Source of the DNA: Zanthoxylum bungeanum
Lineage: Eukaryota; Streptophyta; Magnoliopsida; Sapindales; Rutaceae
Reading direction: 5' to 3'
Assembly (NCBI GenBank): GCA_019454045.1
Contig: SKCR01036127.1
Coordinates: 16,204 to 80,203 of the forward strand
Length of the DNA stretch: 64,000 nt
Of the stretch, positions 29,188 to 44,100 are shown one piece after another. Position numbers and translations under genes: made by a program. The first letter of the stretch is position 1; each line of letters starts with the position of its first letter. The notes beneath the pieces are model-generated. The model worked only from the letters and a program-made list of their open reading frames with translations. It was not told the origin of the DNA and searched no databases.

Positions 29188-32100
29188 ATGGTTCTCTTCT
29201 TTGATTTGCAGGACTTCATTCTCCGTGGTCGAGTTCTGAAACTATACATGCAAGTTCTCAGGACTGCTCACAGAGCTCCTCCTCAAGCTAGAGGTAAAAT
29301 ATTGTTGTGATTCTCTGATCATTGAAGAGTGTTTAATGAGGAAAAATGAATTATATTATTATAATAATAAAATTTACAAGTGTTTAAACTTTACAAAAAC
29401 CTCACTCTCAATTAGCTTTCAATTTATAGCAAAATCTATGACTCAAATGTCAATAAATAAATAGTTTTCACCTAAAGTTATTTGTAATTTTGCACCAATT
29501 TTCAAACTCATCTAAAGTAGTTTTGGAGGATTCTTGGAGGTGGATTCATGCATGCTTTGCAGCTGGATTCAACAATTTTCCCTCTCCACCTGCATCCAAA
29601 ACGATTTTCATATGACAGCTATACCGGCTATGTCTCTGCATAACTCTGGCTTGTCCCGAGTGACCACATTTGTTGACATGTCGGTTGTTTCTCTGTACAA
29701 TATATTTCATCGTGTCTCTGTACAGTACTGCTCTGTTGCCATGTTTATTCACCCATTTATTTCTCAGTGCCTTCTTGCCTTTTGGGAAATTCTCCGTCTC
29801 CCCTTCATCAGTAAGCAGAATATATTCGGATCTCGAATATCTGATTTATGGAATCCTGCCTCCCTCAGATCTTCTTGTGTGAGATCCACTAGTTTCAGGA
29901 GGTCAGTCATCATCCAAATTTGTGGACGTTCATGTAGCTTCTACTAGAGCGGGTTGTGGCTCCCTATGCTCAGTACTCTCTTCTGTAGCTTCCGATAGAG
30001 CGGGATGTGTCCCTATGCTCAACATCTTCATATGCCTCTTCTAGTTCTACTTCTGGAATTTCATCGTGGACCATATTTGTGGCTAATTATGCTAGTGTTG
30101 GGTCTGGATTTCTGTCGGCACTGGAATTGGAAGACATCTTGGGCTTTTCAATATATTCAATTGTCTGGTCTTCAAGAAACTCTACATCCCAGCTTCTGAT
30201 GACCATCTTTTTCTCCGGATCTCATAGTATGTATTCAAATTCTTCATCTCCATAGCCTAGGAATATACATGGAGTTGTCCTTGCATCGAGCTTCTGCTTG
30301 AGCTCATTGGATACATGTACAACAGCTAAACAGCCGAATACTCTTAGATGAGAGTATGAGAGATTATTGTCAAACCACACTTTCTTCGAAATCTCAAAAT
30401 TCAACGGTACATATGGTGATCTGTTGAGCAGGTAGTAGACGGCTCGAATAACTTCTCCCTATAATGACTTTGGAAGCTTAGTCATGCTGATCATTCTTAT
30501 GAATTTCTCCATAATAGTGCGGTTCATTCTTTCAGCAATACCATTATGATACATGGTGCGTGGAATAATCATTTCATGTCGAATGTCGTGTATTTTGTAG
30601 AAGGCATCGACTCTCTAGAAGTGTACTTGCCTCCATTATCTGTGCCAAGGCACTTTAGTTTCTTCCCTATTTCATGTTCTACCATGACTTGGAAAAGTTT
30701 GAAATGATCTAGGACCTGATCATTTGCTTTCAAGAAATACACCCACACTTTCCAAGAAACATCGTCAATGAAAGTCAGAAAGTACTTGTTACCGCCTAAT
30801 TAATTAACCTCAAAGGACCACAAACATTAGAGTGTACCAACATTAGAGTGTACCAGACTGAGCAACTCTGATCTTCTCGTAAAAGAGAAATTAAAAGAGA
30901 CTTTATGTTACTTACCGAATAGACAATGATTACAAAGATTTAGAGCAACATTCTTGGAGACAATGATTAGATTATTCTTTCTCACTCGTGTGAGCGAGTC
31001 TCCAGTGCTACAGATTTTGAGAAGTCTCATATTCAACTATATTGAGGCTCTCTAAACATATTTGTTGGAATTGGTGCTTGGAGTGCCAATCTGAATTATA
31101 TATTTTATTATTTATTAATAAAATAACTACATTTTCATTTCATACCTTATTAATGGTATTGTCATTATGAATAATAGATTAATGTATAGATATGCTAAGA
31201 ATGACATCGACCTTAGAATAGTCTTGTAGTAATACTAGACACTAGGTGGTTCGACATTGAGATAAGTATTACTATTGTAAATTATTCTTAAAGTGTGTAT
31301 ATATATTCCTAGTCATTGGTTTTGTAATACGATCGAATTCCTATAACTTAGAAGACTAGCATATGTCGTATATTGTAATTGAAGTTTCAATGGTTTAACC
31401 CGATGTACCATGAGTTTTGAAAACTCGTATAGACGTGTGGGTATTGGTTGGACCGAATACTGAATGACTCACATGTGATTCCTAATTGTTGGAAGTACAC
31501 ACCACTGTCAATAGCAATCTCCTCGAGTCGAGTAGCATATGTAATCTTTTGACTATAGGATAACATTGATTTTGTGTGAGATCCTCCACACTTTAATGCG
31601 ATGTATGTCAGAAACCTTTCATGGTCTGGCTTCTAGATGTTAGTTGGGTGTGGATCGACGCACTCAGTAATCAAGTGCGAAGCAAGATAGGATCTGTCGG
31701 CCCGTATGTGTACCTCAAGAGGTTTAGTTATCCATGTAAGTAAGTCACGATTTTTAAAACTTTGGCCAAAGTCGATCACCTGGGGTGGATCGCATCAGTT
31801 TTAAAGAATCGTGGACATGTCAACATGAGATGCGCGCCTCGAAAACTTGACGGTGTATTTTATATTTCCTAAGTACAACTCGGATAACCTACGACAGAGG
31901 GATTGTTAAACATATGTGATTACCTCAACTTGTATAGTTCAGAAAGGTCGTTCGTGTTCTTCGTGAATTCGGAGGTGGTCGAATTGCGTACATATTAACT
32001 AGGCTTATATGATGAATGTGTCTGAACTTTAAGAATCCCAATATGAAGTGTATTAGTTGAACACTTGGGTAGCCGATTAATTTTGATAAAAGATAATATT

Positions 32101-35100
32101 GGATATTATAATTATCAACTAAGATAATCAAGTTGTGGACAACAGAACCTGGGCGACGCGTTTCTAGGCTCGCGGCCTAGTTGGGAAGTACGAAATAACA
32201 TGGAGTCACCACCCGGTGTGAACCGGGACAAAGATTTAAGGCCGCACTCACCCCTCGCAAGGGAAGACCTCAAACCGTTGGGTTCGGAATGGTCCCTTAC
32301 TCATGTCACTTGTAATGAAAGGATTCATGTAATAATTTAATCAAGCTTAAGTAACACTTATTTCCAAGAGTATCATGCTTCTAAATTCCCATACGCAAAA
32401 TAAAACTTATGCACACATTTCACATATATCTCACATCTAACATTGCATGCTTAAAAATATATCAAAGTAGCAAAGAACATACAACTTCATTGGCATATAT
32501 TCAAGAAAACACAAGCACACATATTAACCATACAAGCACACATATGGGCACTTTTCCAAGTGGTACGTGGTATTGTATCCCAAGTACAGACCGCACTACC
32601 GTCCATTCAGAATCGGCTACGGAATTTACGTCTGGGTTTCCATCCGATATACCGCAAGAAATAATACTCAAATGTTATCATGACATAAGCATGTTTATAT
32701 AGAAGAGAGCTAGGGGTTGCCCTTGTCTCACAAGGAAAGGATTTTGGTATTCAATTAGGATTTCCAAGAAAGGCATACACAAGATTGAGGGGGGACAAAA
32801 TATTTTAAATTAGGAAGTTGTAATATTTAATTTGTGTTGGTTTAGGAATACAAATATTTTAGATTGGTAATTATCTTATTAGATTAGGAAGTCAAATATA
32901 TGATTGGCTTTAATTGGTTAGGATTGATTTTAATTAGGTATATCTTCTTTTTAGTTTTAGTATATAATATATTCAATTTATTTATTAGGCATGATTTTAG
33001 TTTAAGTTTGGTAAATGTTTTATTTAATTGGTAAATGGTTTAAATATTTTATTTAATGTTTAATGTTTAAATTAATATTTATTTATTTAATTTGGGATGT
33101 GTTTTATGGGCTTTGGGGGGCTAAATGGGCTGGGGTACGAGGCTAGCAGCAAAACCAGAAATACCGACTCCGTTCGAACGCCAATTAGAACGTGGCACGA
33201 ACATCCGCAATCTGGACGAGGTTCGAACGAAGTAACGAACGCAGCACCAACGAAGACAATGAACTTGTGGAATGAACTTGATGACATACTTATTCCGAAT
33301 TTCCCCTTCCGACCTCCGTTTCCCGCAATATCCTTAGCTAAAAAGGTAGTGCCTCCAATTGAGACTCATCATCAGGTTTCACATGCGAAAATGCAATGCC
33401 TACAGTCGCCCCCACTTTGATGGGACTTGTGCAGTATGTGACTTTGAACAATCCTATCAAATTTATGCAATGCATTTTTACTTACCTGGCTCGGCTGCCG
33501 CCTCGAGTTGAGTTGATACTGCAGCGGACCTCGATCCTGGGAAGCGTCCCAATAATTGCAACTGACAACGGGGGCACCTCGACCCAACACCGCTGACTAT
33601 AAGGACCTCGCCCTTGAATTGATGATGTAGTGGGCACCTCGACCCTGGGCACCTCTACCCGGAACTACAACTGACAACGGGGGCACCTCGACCCTGGGCA
33701 CCTCGACCCAACACCGCTGACTATAGGGACCTCGCCCTCGAACTGATGATGTAGTGGCACCTCGACCCTGGGCACCTCGACCCGGAACTACAACTGACAA
33801 TGGGGGCACCTCGACCCTGGGCACCTCGACCCAACCCAACACCGCTGACTATATGGACCTCGCCCTCGAACTGATGATGTAGTGGGCACCTCGACCCTGG
33901 GCACCTCGACCCGGAACTACAACTGACAACGGGGGCACCTCGACCCTGGGCACCTCGACCCAACACCGCTGACTATAGGGACCTCGCTCTCGAACTGATG
34001 ATGTAGTGGGCACCTCGACCCTGGGCACCTCGACCCGGAACTACAACTGACAACGGGGGCACCTCGACCCTGGGCACCTCGACCCAACACCGCTGACTAT
34101 AGGGACCTCGCCCTCGAACTGATGATGTGTCTCCATACCTGGAGATGACATGATATGGGCCTCGCCCCCAAGCTGATATGGGCCTCGCCCCTTGGGACTC
34201 ATCCCAAAAACTTAAATTGCGTTGACGTTGCTTGGCTCATTCCTGCCGCTTTCTCCTTTCTTTGAACCTGCGAACACAAAACAGAAACAAACACAAAGAG
34301 AATGCAATGTTACGTGTATGCATGAATGATTTTCCTATCCCGTTGGGTTAGATCTTCTGCCAATTCTCGTGGTGACTGCTTAGTCTTCTCTCCCTCAGGC
34401 AAAGTATTGCTTCAATCTGTCTACGTTGATCGGCTCGGTGAATTCGTTTCCTTCCAAGTCTGATAGCTTTACTGCTCCATTTCCCATTACCTTCTGCACT
34501 ATGTAAGGTCCTTCCCAGTTAGGTCTGAATTTTCCTCTCGGATCTGTAGTCGACGGCCTCGACTGCTTAAGTACCAAATCACCCTTTCGGATCTTGGTGG
34601 GGCGTACTTTCTTGTTGAATGACCGGGTTAGTCTCTTCTGATACAACTGCATGTGATACAAAGACTTCGTTCTCTTCTCATCCAACAGTGTTAACTGATC
34701 AAATCTCTGTGCGGCTCATTCCTGTTCCGGTAATTCTGCCTCTGCTAATACCCTCAGGGACTGTATTTCCACTTCTACTGGCAATACTGCTTCCATTCCG
34801 TAGACCAAGGAGTAAGGCGTGGACCCTGTTGCTGTTCTTACTGATGTTCTGTACCCCCACAAAGCATACGGTAATTTCTCGGCCCAATCTCTGCAACTTT
34901 CTGTCATCTTGGCTAAAATTGTCTTTATAGTCTTGTTGGCTGCCTCAACTGCCCCATTTGCCTGCGGCCTGTACGGTGATGACTTGTGGTGGCCTATCCC
35001 ATACCTCTGTAACATTGCCTTCGTCTCTGTTTGAAACTGGACCCCGTTGTCTGTCACTACATGATGCGGCATACCATACCGACAAATGAGGTTCCGAGCT

Positions 35101-38100
35101 ATGAACTTTGCCATCTGTTTCGCTGTAACATTACGGAATGATTCGGCTTCCACCCACTTTGAGAAGTAATCTACTGCCACCACTATGAAGCGATGCCCAT
35201 TTGATGTATTTGGTCGAATTTCCCCAATCATATCAATTCCCCATGCTGAGAAAGGCCACGGCTCTGACAACCCGTGCAATTCTGTGTGCGGTAAGTGATT
35301 CAAATTACCTTGTGCTTGACAGTCATGACAGTGCTTTACCATCTTCGCGCAGTCTATTTCCATGGTTGACCAATATAAACCTTGTCTCACTATCTTGCGG
35401 GATAGATTCAACCTGTTCATGTGCGGACCACATACCCCGGCGTGTATTTCTCCCATTACATGCTGAGCTTCTTCTTTTCTCAAACACTTCAACTGAATAC
35501 CGTTTGCCTGCCTCTTGTACAGTTCCCCTTTCAAAGTCACATACTGGGAAGCTAACTTCTGAATGGCTATTCTGTCTTTTCTGCCCGCCTCTTCCGGGAA
35601 TTCACCATGTTCCAGATACCTCTGAATGTCATAATACCAAGGTTTACCGTCGTCAACCTCAACTTCCAGAATTCTTTCTATCTCATAAGCAGGTTTACTT
35701 GCTGTTGTCAGTACCAACGGTCTCATCACTAACTTCTCTGGATTTTCCCAAGTCGCTGCTAGTGTAGCCAATGTGTCTGCCATCTGATTCTCTTCTCTCG
35801 GTAGGTGCTGAAACTTACACTCGGGGATAACCTGTGCCAATTTTCTGAGGTGAAAAAGGTAAGGCTTCAACCGTTCTTCCTTCAATTCTCATTCTCTTCG
35901 CATCTGCTGGACTACCAACATAGAATCTCCATAGATTTCCACACTCCCGGCCTTCAAGGCTATCAATGCTGTCAAACCAAAAGCACATGCTTCATACTCG
36001 GCCGTGTTATTAGTCACTCTGAATGTCAACCTCTTGGCCAAAGGCAAAGTCTCTCCCTCGGGGGTTACTATCACGATCCCAATTCCGGCTCCCTTGTAAT
36101 TCACTGCTCCGTCAAAGTACATCTTCCATCTCTGAATTGTTATTGCTTGGATCTCTTCATCTGGAAACTCAAACTTATACTGATCCCCCTCAACAGGTTG
36201 CAATGCCAGAAACTCCGCTACTGCTCGTCCCTTGATCACTTTGGAGGTGAGATACTCAATGTCAAACTCTATCAACAATACCAACCATCGGTCTAGTTTT
36301 CCCACTAGTGAAGGCACTGAATGAAGATATTTCAGAGGATTCTCCTTTGCCACCACCTGGATCTTGTAAGACTGGAAGTAATGTCACAACTTTCTGGAAG
36401 CCCATACCACTGCAAGACAGATCTTCTCAACCTCCTGATATCGAGCCTCATACGGGAGCACCTTCTTACTCAGATAATAAACTGCATGTTCTACCCCTGT
36501 CTCATCCGCCTGTACCATCATACCCCCCAATGCTTCTGATTCTATAGCCAAATACAATATCAAAGGTCTACCCGGCCTCGGAGGTTTCAATACATGTGGC
36601 TTCACCAAGTACTCTCTGATTCTGTCGAAGGCAGTCTGACATTGTTCATTCCATCTCACTGGCTGATCTTTTCTCAACAGTTTGAAGATAGGCTCACATA
36701 CCGATGTCAACTTGGCAATAAACCGACTGATGTACTGAATCTTCCCCAAGAATGCTCTGACTTCCTTTTCTGTCTTAGGTGCAGGCATTTCTGTGATTGC
36801 CTTGATCTTTTCGGAGTCTACCTCTATTCCGCCCATTCCCATTGTATGACCAAGCAATTTCCCTGATGTCACCCCAAACACACATTTCTTGGGGTTAAGC
36901 CGCAGGTTATATCTGTCAACTCTCTGAAGGAACCTTTCCAATGCCTCAATATGCCCAACTCTTGTCTCTGATTTCACCATCATGTCATCCACATACACCT
37001 CAATCTCTTTGTGCATCAAGTCATGGAAAAGTGTAGTGGCCATCCGCTGATAAGTAGCTCCCGCATTCTTAAGCCCAAACGGCATTACCTTGTAACAATA
37101 AGTGCCCCACTCGGTAACAAATGCTGTCTTATGTTTATCTTCCTCAGCCATGAGAACCTGATTGTAACCTGAAAACCCATATGCAAACGAATACATAGCG
37201 GATAAAGCCGCGCTATCAACCAGAACATCTATATGCGGCAAAGGGAAATCATCTTTCGGACAAGCTTATTGAGATCTCTGTAGTCTACACACATTCTGAC
37301 CTTCCCATCTTTCTTCGGTACCGGTACTATGTTAGCCACCATTCGAGATACTTTACTACTTCCAGGAACCCCACATCTATCTGTTTCTTAACTTCCTCTC
37401 TGACTTTCTCAGCCCATTCTGGTCTCATCCGTCTGAGTTTCTGTTTTACTGGCCTCATATTCGGATAAGTTGGTATTGTGTGATGGGCAATGTTTCTGTC
37501 TACCCCAGGCATGTCCTCAGAGGACCAAGCAAATACTTTGGCATATATGACCAACACTTCTTCTAGTTTCTCCCTCTCTTCGGAGGTTACTTCACTTGCA
37601 ATCAAAATTTCTTTTGGGTTCTCAAGTGTACCCAAGTTAAATGCAATAGTTCTGGCTGAACTGATGTCAAATATGCTTGATTCATGCAGAGTAAACAGAA
37701 ATGACTCAGGCAAGTAAGCAAAAGAAATGTCTTTATTATTGGATAATGCGGAAGTACATTCAAACAAATCAGGAAGGTAAATGTCTTCATCATCTATAGA
37801 CACTTCTTCATTTGCAATCAGGTCTTCCTCAGGCTTCTCATCCTCTCCAGAGTCAGGCTCTCTAACTTCATCAATTCTTCTTCCCCAAATCTCTGCTTCC
37901 ACAGCTTTTCCAGTCAATGGCTTCTCACCCAACAAATCCTGGAAGATCTCAAACCAGGTACCACAATCTCATTACCTCCACAGGTTCAGGCTCTCCTTGA
38001 TACCCTGAACCTTTCACAAAGCACTCCATCAGTCTCAGGCCCTTTTTCTTGACCTTTGGCTTTTCTTCGTCAGATTTGTACCCCAAACCCTTCCGAGTAG

Positions 38101-41100
38101 TCTGTCCTCTGAAATCCGGCAATTTTGAACTTTCCCGCTCAAACTTCATCTTCTCCATAATCCTAGCCACCCTAGGATCCACCCATTCCTCGAAAGTAGC
38201 TGACACCTGAAACCTCGTGAAAGTTTGTATCTCCAAGGCAGCCACGGCATTATCTAACTCAGCCCGGATGGTAACAACTTCTCCCTCATACGGGAATTTG
38301 ATCATCTGATGCAAAGTGGAAGGCACGCCCCCAAGTTTGTGAAACCAATGCCTTCCCAACAATAAGGCAAAAGTGGCTGGGATGTCCAGCACTGTGAACT
38401 CAACCTCATCCTCAATCGGCCCTACCTTGACCATAGCCACAAAGGTACCTTCAAATCCCATTTTACTGTCATCATAAGCTTTAATAGTCATACTGGAGGG
38501 GTCCAAGTCTGTTGCTTTCATACCCAATCTTGCCAGAATTTTCAACGGGCACACATTGATGGACAAACCGTCATCCACCATCACACATGAAGTTTTCTTG
38601 CCCCTCACCTCGGCCCTGATAAAGAGAGGCATGTTATGATTTGTTCCCTCCACCGGGAGTTCATCCTCAGAAAAGGATATCTGCAAAGCTTCTTTCTGAA
38701 CCGACCCAACAAACATTGCGGGGTTGACATCCTCCGGTACCACAATCTTGCTCAATGCCTCAACCATAGGCTGCCTATGCTCCCGAGATGCACATAATAG
38801 TTCCGAGATACTCACTTGTGCTCTAGTCTTCCTCAATTGCCTCAGCACTACATCCCCTTCAGTATTTTCTGCAGTCTCAACCACTTCTCTACCATCTGTC
38901 AAAGCTTCTTTACCCTTTTTCGCCATATCATTGTAAAAACGACCGCTATGTGTCATTCCCCTTACTTCCTTCTCATCACTGCTAGAGAAATCAAGCCAAA
39001 AGTTTTCTTCTGCTCAAACTCCTCACTAGTACTATCCCAGATTCCCAGGAAAAAGGCTTGAGGGTGAAAAGATTTCAGGATAAGGTCTTCTGGGAGGCCA
39101 GAATTGATCATGTAGGCTGGTGGTGGTACGGCACGGTAGTTGGGTAAGGGGTTTCTGTGTGTGTCAGGCTGTTCTGTTTCTGGGTTGGGTATTTTTTTGG
39201 AGTCTATCAGGTCTTGGATTTCATGGCGAAGTCGGGCGCAGTTGTCGGTGTCATGGCCCTTTTGTTGGTGGAAGTGGCAGTAAAGGCTTAGGTTATAATG
39301 TGATGGTAGGGGATTGGGTAATGGTTTGGTATCCAAGGGTTTTAAGAGCCCTTGCCTCTTCAATTTCTCTAGCACCTTAGACAGGGGCCTTCCCAAGTTG
39401 GAAAACTGCCTGTTCCGGATAGCGGCAATTTCAGCAGAAACGGGCTTTGTTCCCGATGTCCCCCCAATGGGCCTCCTGTTCAGACCATAGAATTTTCTAT
39501 TCTCGGCCTCTTCTTCCTCAATATCCATGACAGTTTCCCTTAACTGCCGAAAGTCTGCAATCATGGAGGTCATCCTCCTCAACTTGCCGTAAATGGAGGG
39601 CTTGGTGCCCTTGATAATCATCTTGATCTGATCCTTCTCCGAAGGCCTAGTCTGCATTTTCAATAACTGACCCCCTCCACCGGTCCACATACTCCTTAAA
39701 ACTCTCCTCCGCTTTCTGCTTAACATTCTCCAGATCACGGAGTGACAGATCGATCTCCAAGTCAGTGACATATTGCTTCAGGAAAGCATCGGCCAACTCC
39801 CTCCAATCATCCTTTACTTTCTTATCCAAACTGTGGTACCATACCACGGGAGCTCCTTCAAGCGACATTCCAAACATTTTTTGTACCTGGCGCTGAGATA
39901 AGCCACTGAACTCATGACTGATACAAACTGTCGGAGATGCACCCTCGGATCCCCATTCCCGTTGAACTTAGCCATATCCGGCATCTTGAACTGTGCCGGC
40001 AACTGTTCCTCAAAAGTCAATGTGTCATAATCCAGCAAATCCTCATTCTTACCCCTCATCTTGCGGGTAACCGACTCAACCTGATCCCGAAGTTTCTGTA
40101 ACTCTGCCTGAGACCCAGATACTCTGCCCGCTGCATACTCTGCCATATCATCAAAAGTGGGGGTATCATCCCCCAATCTGTTCGGAGGTTCCTCTTGCCT
40201 TGCATCCCCAGAACTACCCCCAGCACGAGACCCGGCTATACCAGCCACAGCAGTAGTCAAAGCCTGCAACTGTTCAGTGACTTTGGCGAGACTGTTCTCT
40301 AACTGATCCATACGGGACACCTCATTATCGAATTCACTCATACTTGTTCTTTTAGTGAACCTTGTCCCTTCTCTAACCCAAACGGTATCTATGTTGTCTT
40401 TTTGAGACATAGACGGTGTTAACATGATATATGTATGCATGAGGTGCATGAGATGCATGTAACATATAACATACTAAATTAAATAAAATTCTCAAACAAA
40501 TCGGCCTATTATCATTTTAGAAGCTTTTGGGACAACTGTCATAAGAGTGAACCCGTCCCAGTTTAAATGGCCCAACGAGTTCATGTCTTATGGAAAAGAG
40601 CCCAACTAAATCCAAATGATAATATTCCGAACACAAGCACAAGGTGGCCCACCAACACTTAGACGCCTTTGGCCCAATAGTCATGGAATACATCCTTGTC
40701 CCAGTTTAAATGGCCCAACAAGCCCATATCCCATGACAAATGGTCCAAATGGATCCAAACGATGATGTTCCCAAACACAAGCATAGAAGGGAAATAATGC
40801 AAACATAACATAATAATTTTTACATAATGGCCCATCAACATTTCAGAAGCCTTGGGCCTAATAGTCATACGATACGAACTTGCCCCAGTTTAAATGGCCC
40901 AGCAAGCCCGCATTTCTGACAATAGTCCAACTGCATCCAAATGAGGATGGTCCACAAGCACATACTCAAGGAAATAATTGTTACTTTAACTTTAGCCAAC
41001 CCGGTCTATGGGTGGGTTAGCGAGAGTATAGACAAAGGCTCTCACCGGCGAGGAATAGCCCACAACTAGGTCTCCCCACTCAAGGGTTCGAGCGACCAAG

Positions 41101-44100
41101 TGAGCGCACCCTTTTTTATACACTAAGGTACGTGCCAATGAGCTATGGTGTGTGACGGACTGTCAAATGGATTTCCCGTTGTAGATTCCCCAGAGGGAAG
41201 GTGGAGCGAGACTCACTTAAATACCCAAGCCTCTTAGGCTCTTATCGCTTGGTGTCAGGAATAAACAACGAGTCCTCCAAATTAGTCCATCACAAAAGGC
41301 TACGAGTAGATGGCTATCCAGGTGCCTTCACACAGCTTTTCCTTCTAGAAAGGTAGTGAGTGAAGGAAGACACCAAACCATTACCTAGCCTCAAAGTGCC
41401 CTTGATTCCCCCACTTTATCCACTATAGACATGGTCAATTAAAACATAAATCCAAACATTACAAGACAATATTTCGGGGCCAACTCTCTATCCCCAGTGG
41501 AGTCGCCAGACTGTGGACACAGAACCTGGGCGACGCGTTTCTAGGCTCGCGGCCTAGTTGGGAAGTACGAAATAACATGGAGTCGCCACCCGGTGTGAAC
41601 CGGGACAAAGATTTAAGGCCGCACTCACCCCTCGCAAGGGAAGACCTCAAACCGTTGGTTCGGAATGGTCCCTTACTCATGTCACTTGTAATGAAAGGAT
41701 TCATGTAATATTTAATCGCTTAAGTAACACTTATTTCCAAGAGTATCATGCTTCTAAATTCCCATACACAAAATAAAACTTATGCACACATTTCACATAT
41801 ATCTCACATCTAACATTGCATGCTTAAAAATATATCAAAGTAGCAAAGAACATACAACTTCATTGGCATATTACATTCAAGAAAACACAAGCACACATAT
41901 TAACCATACAAGCACACATATGGGCACTTTTCCAAGTGGTACGTGGTATTGTATCCCAAGTACAGACCGCACTACCGTCCATTCAGAATCGGCTACGGAA
42001 TTTACGTCTGGGTTTCCATCCGATATACCGCAAGAAATAATACTCAAATGTTATCATGACATAAGCATATGAATTGTAATACATTAAACACGTTCGTATT
42101 CATACATGTGGGGATAGCTATTAGGAAAACTATGCGTTAAATCTAATGAAGAGAACTCAATTCAGTGGGTGCGCATTCGTGTAGCGTTCGTAAACGCGTT
42201 CGAACGGTAAACAGAAGGTTCGCGTTCGTATGGCGTTTGATAACGCGTTCGAACGGAAATGAAAACGAATGCTCTCGTTCGTATGGCGTTTGTTAACGTG
42301 TTCGAACGGAAATGAAACAAAATACTCACGTTCGTGTGGCATGTGAACGCGTTCGAACGGAAATGAAACAGAATGCTCACGTTCGTATGGCGTCCGTGAA
42401 CACGTTCGAACATAAATAAGACCTGATGCATGACAAGGCAAAATACATGCGCGTTCGAGTTGCGTTCGTAAACGCGTTCGAACGGGAATAGACCTGATGC
42501 ATGAAATGGGACGCAATACATAATCGACAAAATAAAGGGGCACGGCGAAGTACTGCCGTAAAGGTGGCCTTTTAGGGCTCTTGATCTCTCAAAGAGAGGA
42601 CATTTAGACCAACATACTAAGCCCATACGCTCGACTGAATCATACATACAAAGAATTAAAAGCAATAATATTAAACATAGTGTGCCCGATTGAACGTATC
42701 TTGTATCCAACCGAACACACATCAACTGGCGCGGCAAAGCATCGTGGTAAAGGGCTTTAGCCCCTCCCCATAGGGGATCTCACATCACACTTACTAAGCC
42801 CATGCGCTCGGTTGAATCATGCATACGAAAATAAAGACAATCATATCAAACTAAGTATGCTCGTTGAACGTATCTCGCATTCAACCGAACACACATCAAT
42901 CGGTGCGGCAGAGCATCGTGGTGAAGGATTTTAACCCCTCCAATTAGGGGACCTTTCATCGCACTTACTAAGCCCATGCACTCGATCGTATCATACGGGA
43001 ATAAGCAACATACAGAATTTAAATGACGAGAAATAAATAAACCAAAGCAACACAAAACAAGAGAAGGTGCCGTTTACTCAAGTGGTACGTGGAGTTGTGT
43101 CCCAAGTACAGACCGCACTACCGTCCATTCGGATTCAGCTACAGAATTTACGTCTGGGTTTCCATCCTATATACCACAAGAGACAACACTCTTCCATTCA
43201 TCCAATACCCACAACACAAATCATACACACAACAAATGCACAAATACTGAAAATATAATCAAAATAAATGACCAGAAATTAAATAAGAATAAGTGTAAAA
43301 GATACCCTCAGGTCTAACCTTTTAAGCTGTCTCTCGGACTCGCGTTTCACGAAAATCGGAAGGGGGTAAAGCTCCGCAACTTTTCTGGTTCACTGGTTTG
43401 CCTCTTCCTTCGCTGTTCGGCCGCTCAAGCTACTATTCCGACTCCGTTTTGCTGCTGTTTCCTTGTGGTTTTGCTGCCGTTTCCTCTGTGTCCCCTGCTC
43501 ACTGTTTGTGGACTGTTTTGGTGTTCTTGGTGGACTGTTCTGTGTTTCTTTTTGGTGTGGTTTTGTGTGGTTATTTCAAAGATTGTAAGTGTATTTTATG
43601 TCAATGTTTTAAGGGATCTTAGGGACTGTTTTGGGAGTGGTTTAGGCTGCTGTGTTTTTAAGGTGATTCAAGGGGATGTGTTCTCGGTGAAGGAGGGGAG
43701 TGTTTTGGATTCGGCTATGGAGGATAGTTGTTTGTGGTGGATTCGGCTATGGAGGAGATGGTTGGGGCTCTTTGTTCTCTTTTTGTGTATATGTCAAGTG
43801 TTTTTCTTTGTCTTGGGCGTGCATTAGAGAGTCTAGAAAAAGTGGCTAGGTTAGTGCATGTTTATATAGAAGAGAGCTAGGGGTTGCCCTTGTCTCACAA
43901 GGAAAGGATTTTGGTATTCAATTAGGATTTCCAAGAAAGCATACACAAGATTGAGGGGGGACAAAATATTTTAAATTAGGAAGTTGTAATATTTAATTTG
44001 TGTTGGTTTAGGAATACAAATATTTTAGATTGGTAATTATCTTATTAGATTAGGAAGTCAAATATATGATTGGCTTTAATTGGTTAGGATTGATTTTAAT

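Noticed and set aside
29534..29947. 137-codon plus-strand frame in the LYR intron
   Set aside because: It starts in the Copia-C LTR and runs antisense through remnants of its internal region; no domain.
33597..33966. Overlapping minus-strand frames coding repetitive Gly/Arg/Val/Pro peptides
   Set aside because: They are translations of the 124-bp tandem array; every frame through such an array is repetitive. No start context or homology.
33550..34128. Regular repeats that could suggest a CRISPR array
   Set aside because: Units are contiguous 124-bp tandem repeats without unique spacers, in a plant retrotransposon UTR.
35201..35767. 188-codon plus-strand frame
   Set aside because: Antisense shadow of the gypsy integrase frame.
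42157..42737. Two overlapping minus-strand frames of 128 and 191 codons
   Set aside because: They lie in tandem repeats of the gypsy LTR and have repetitive composition.
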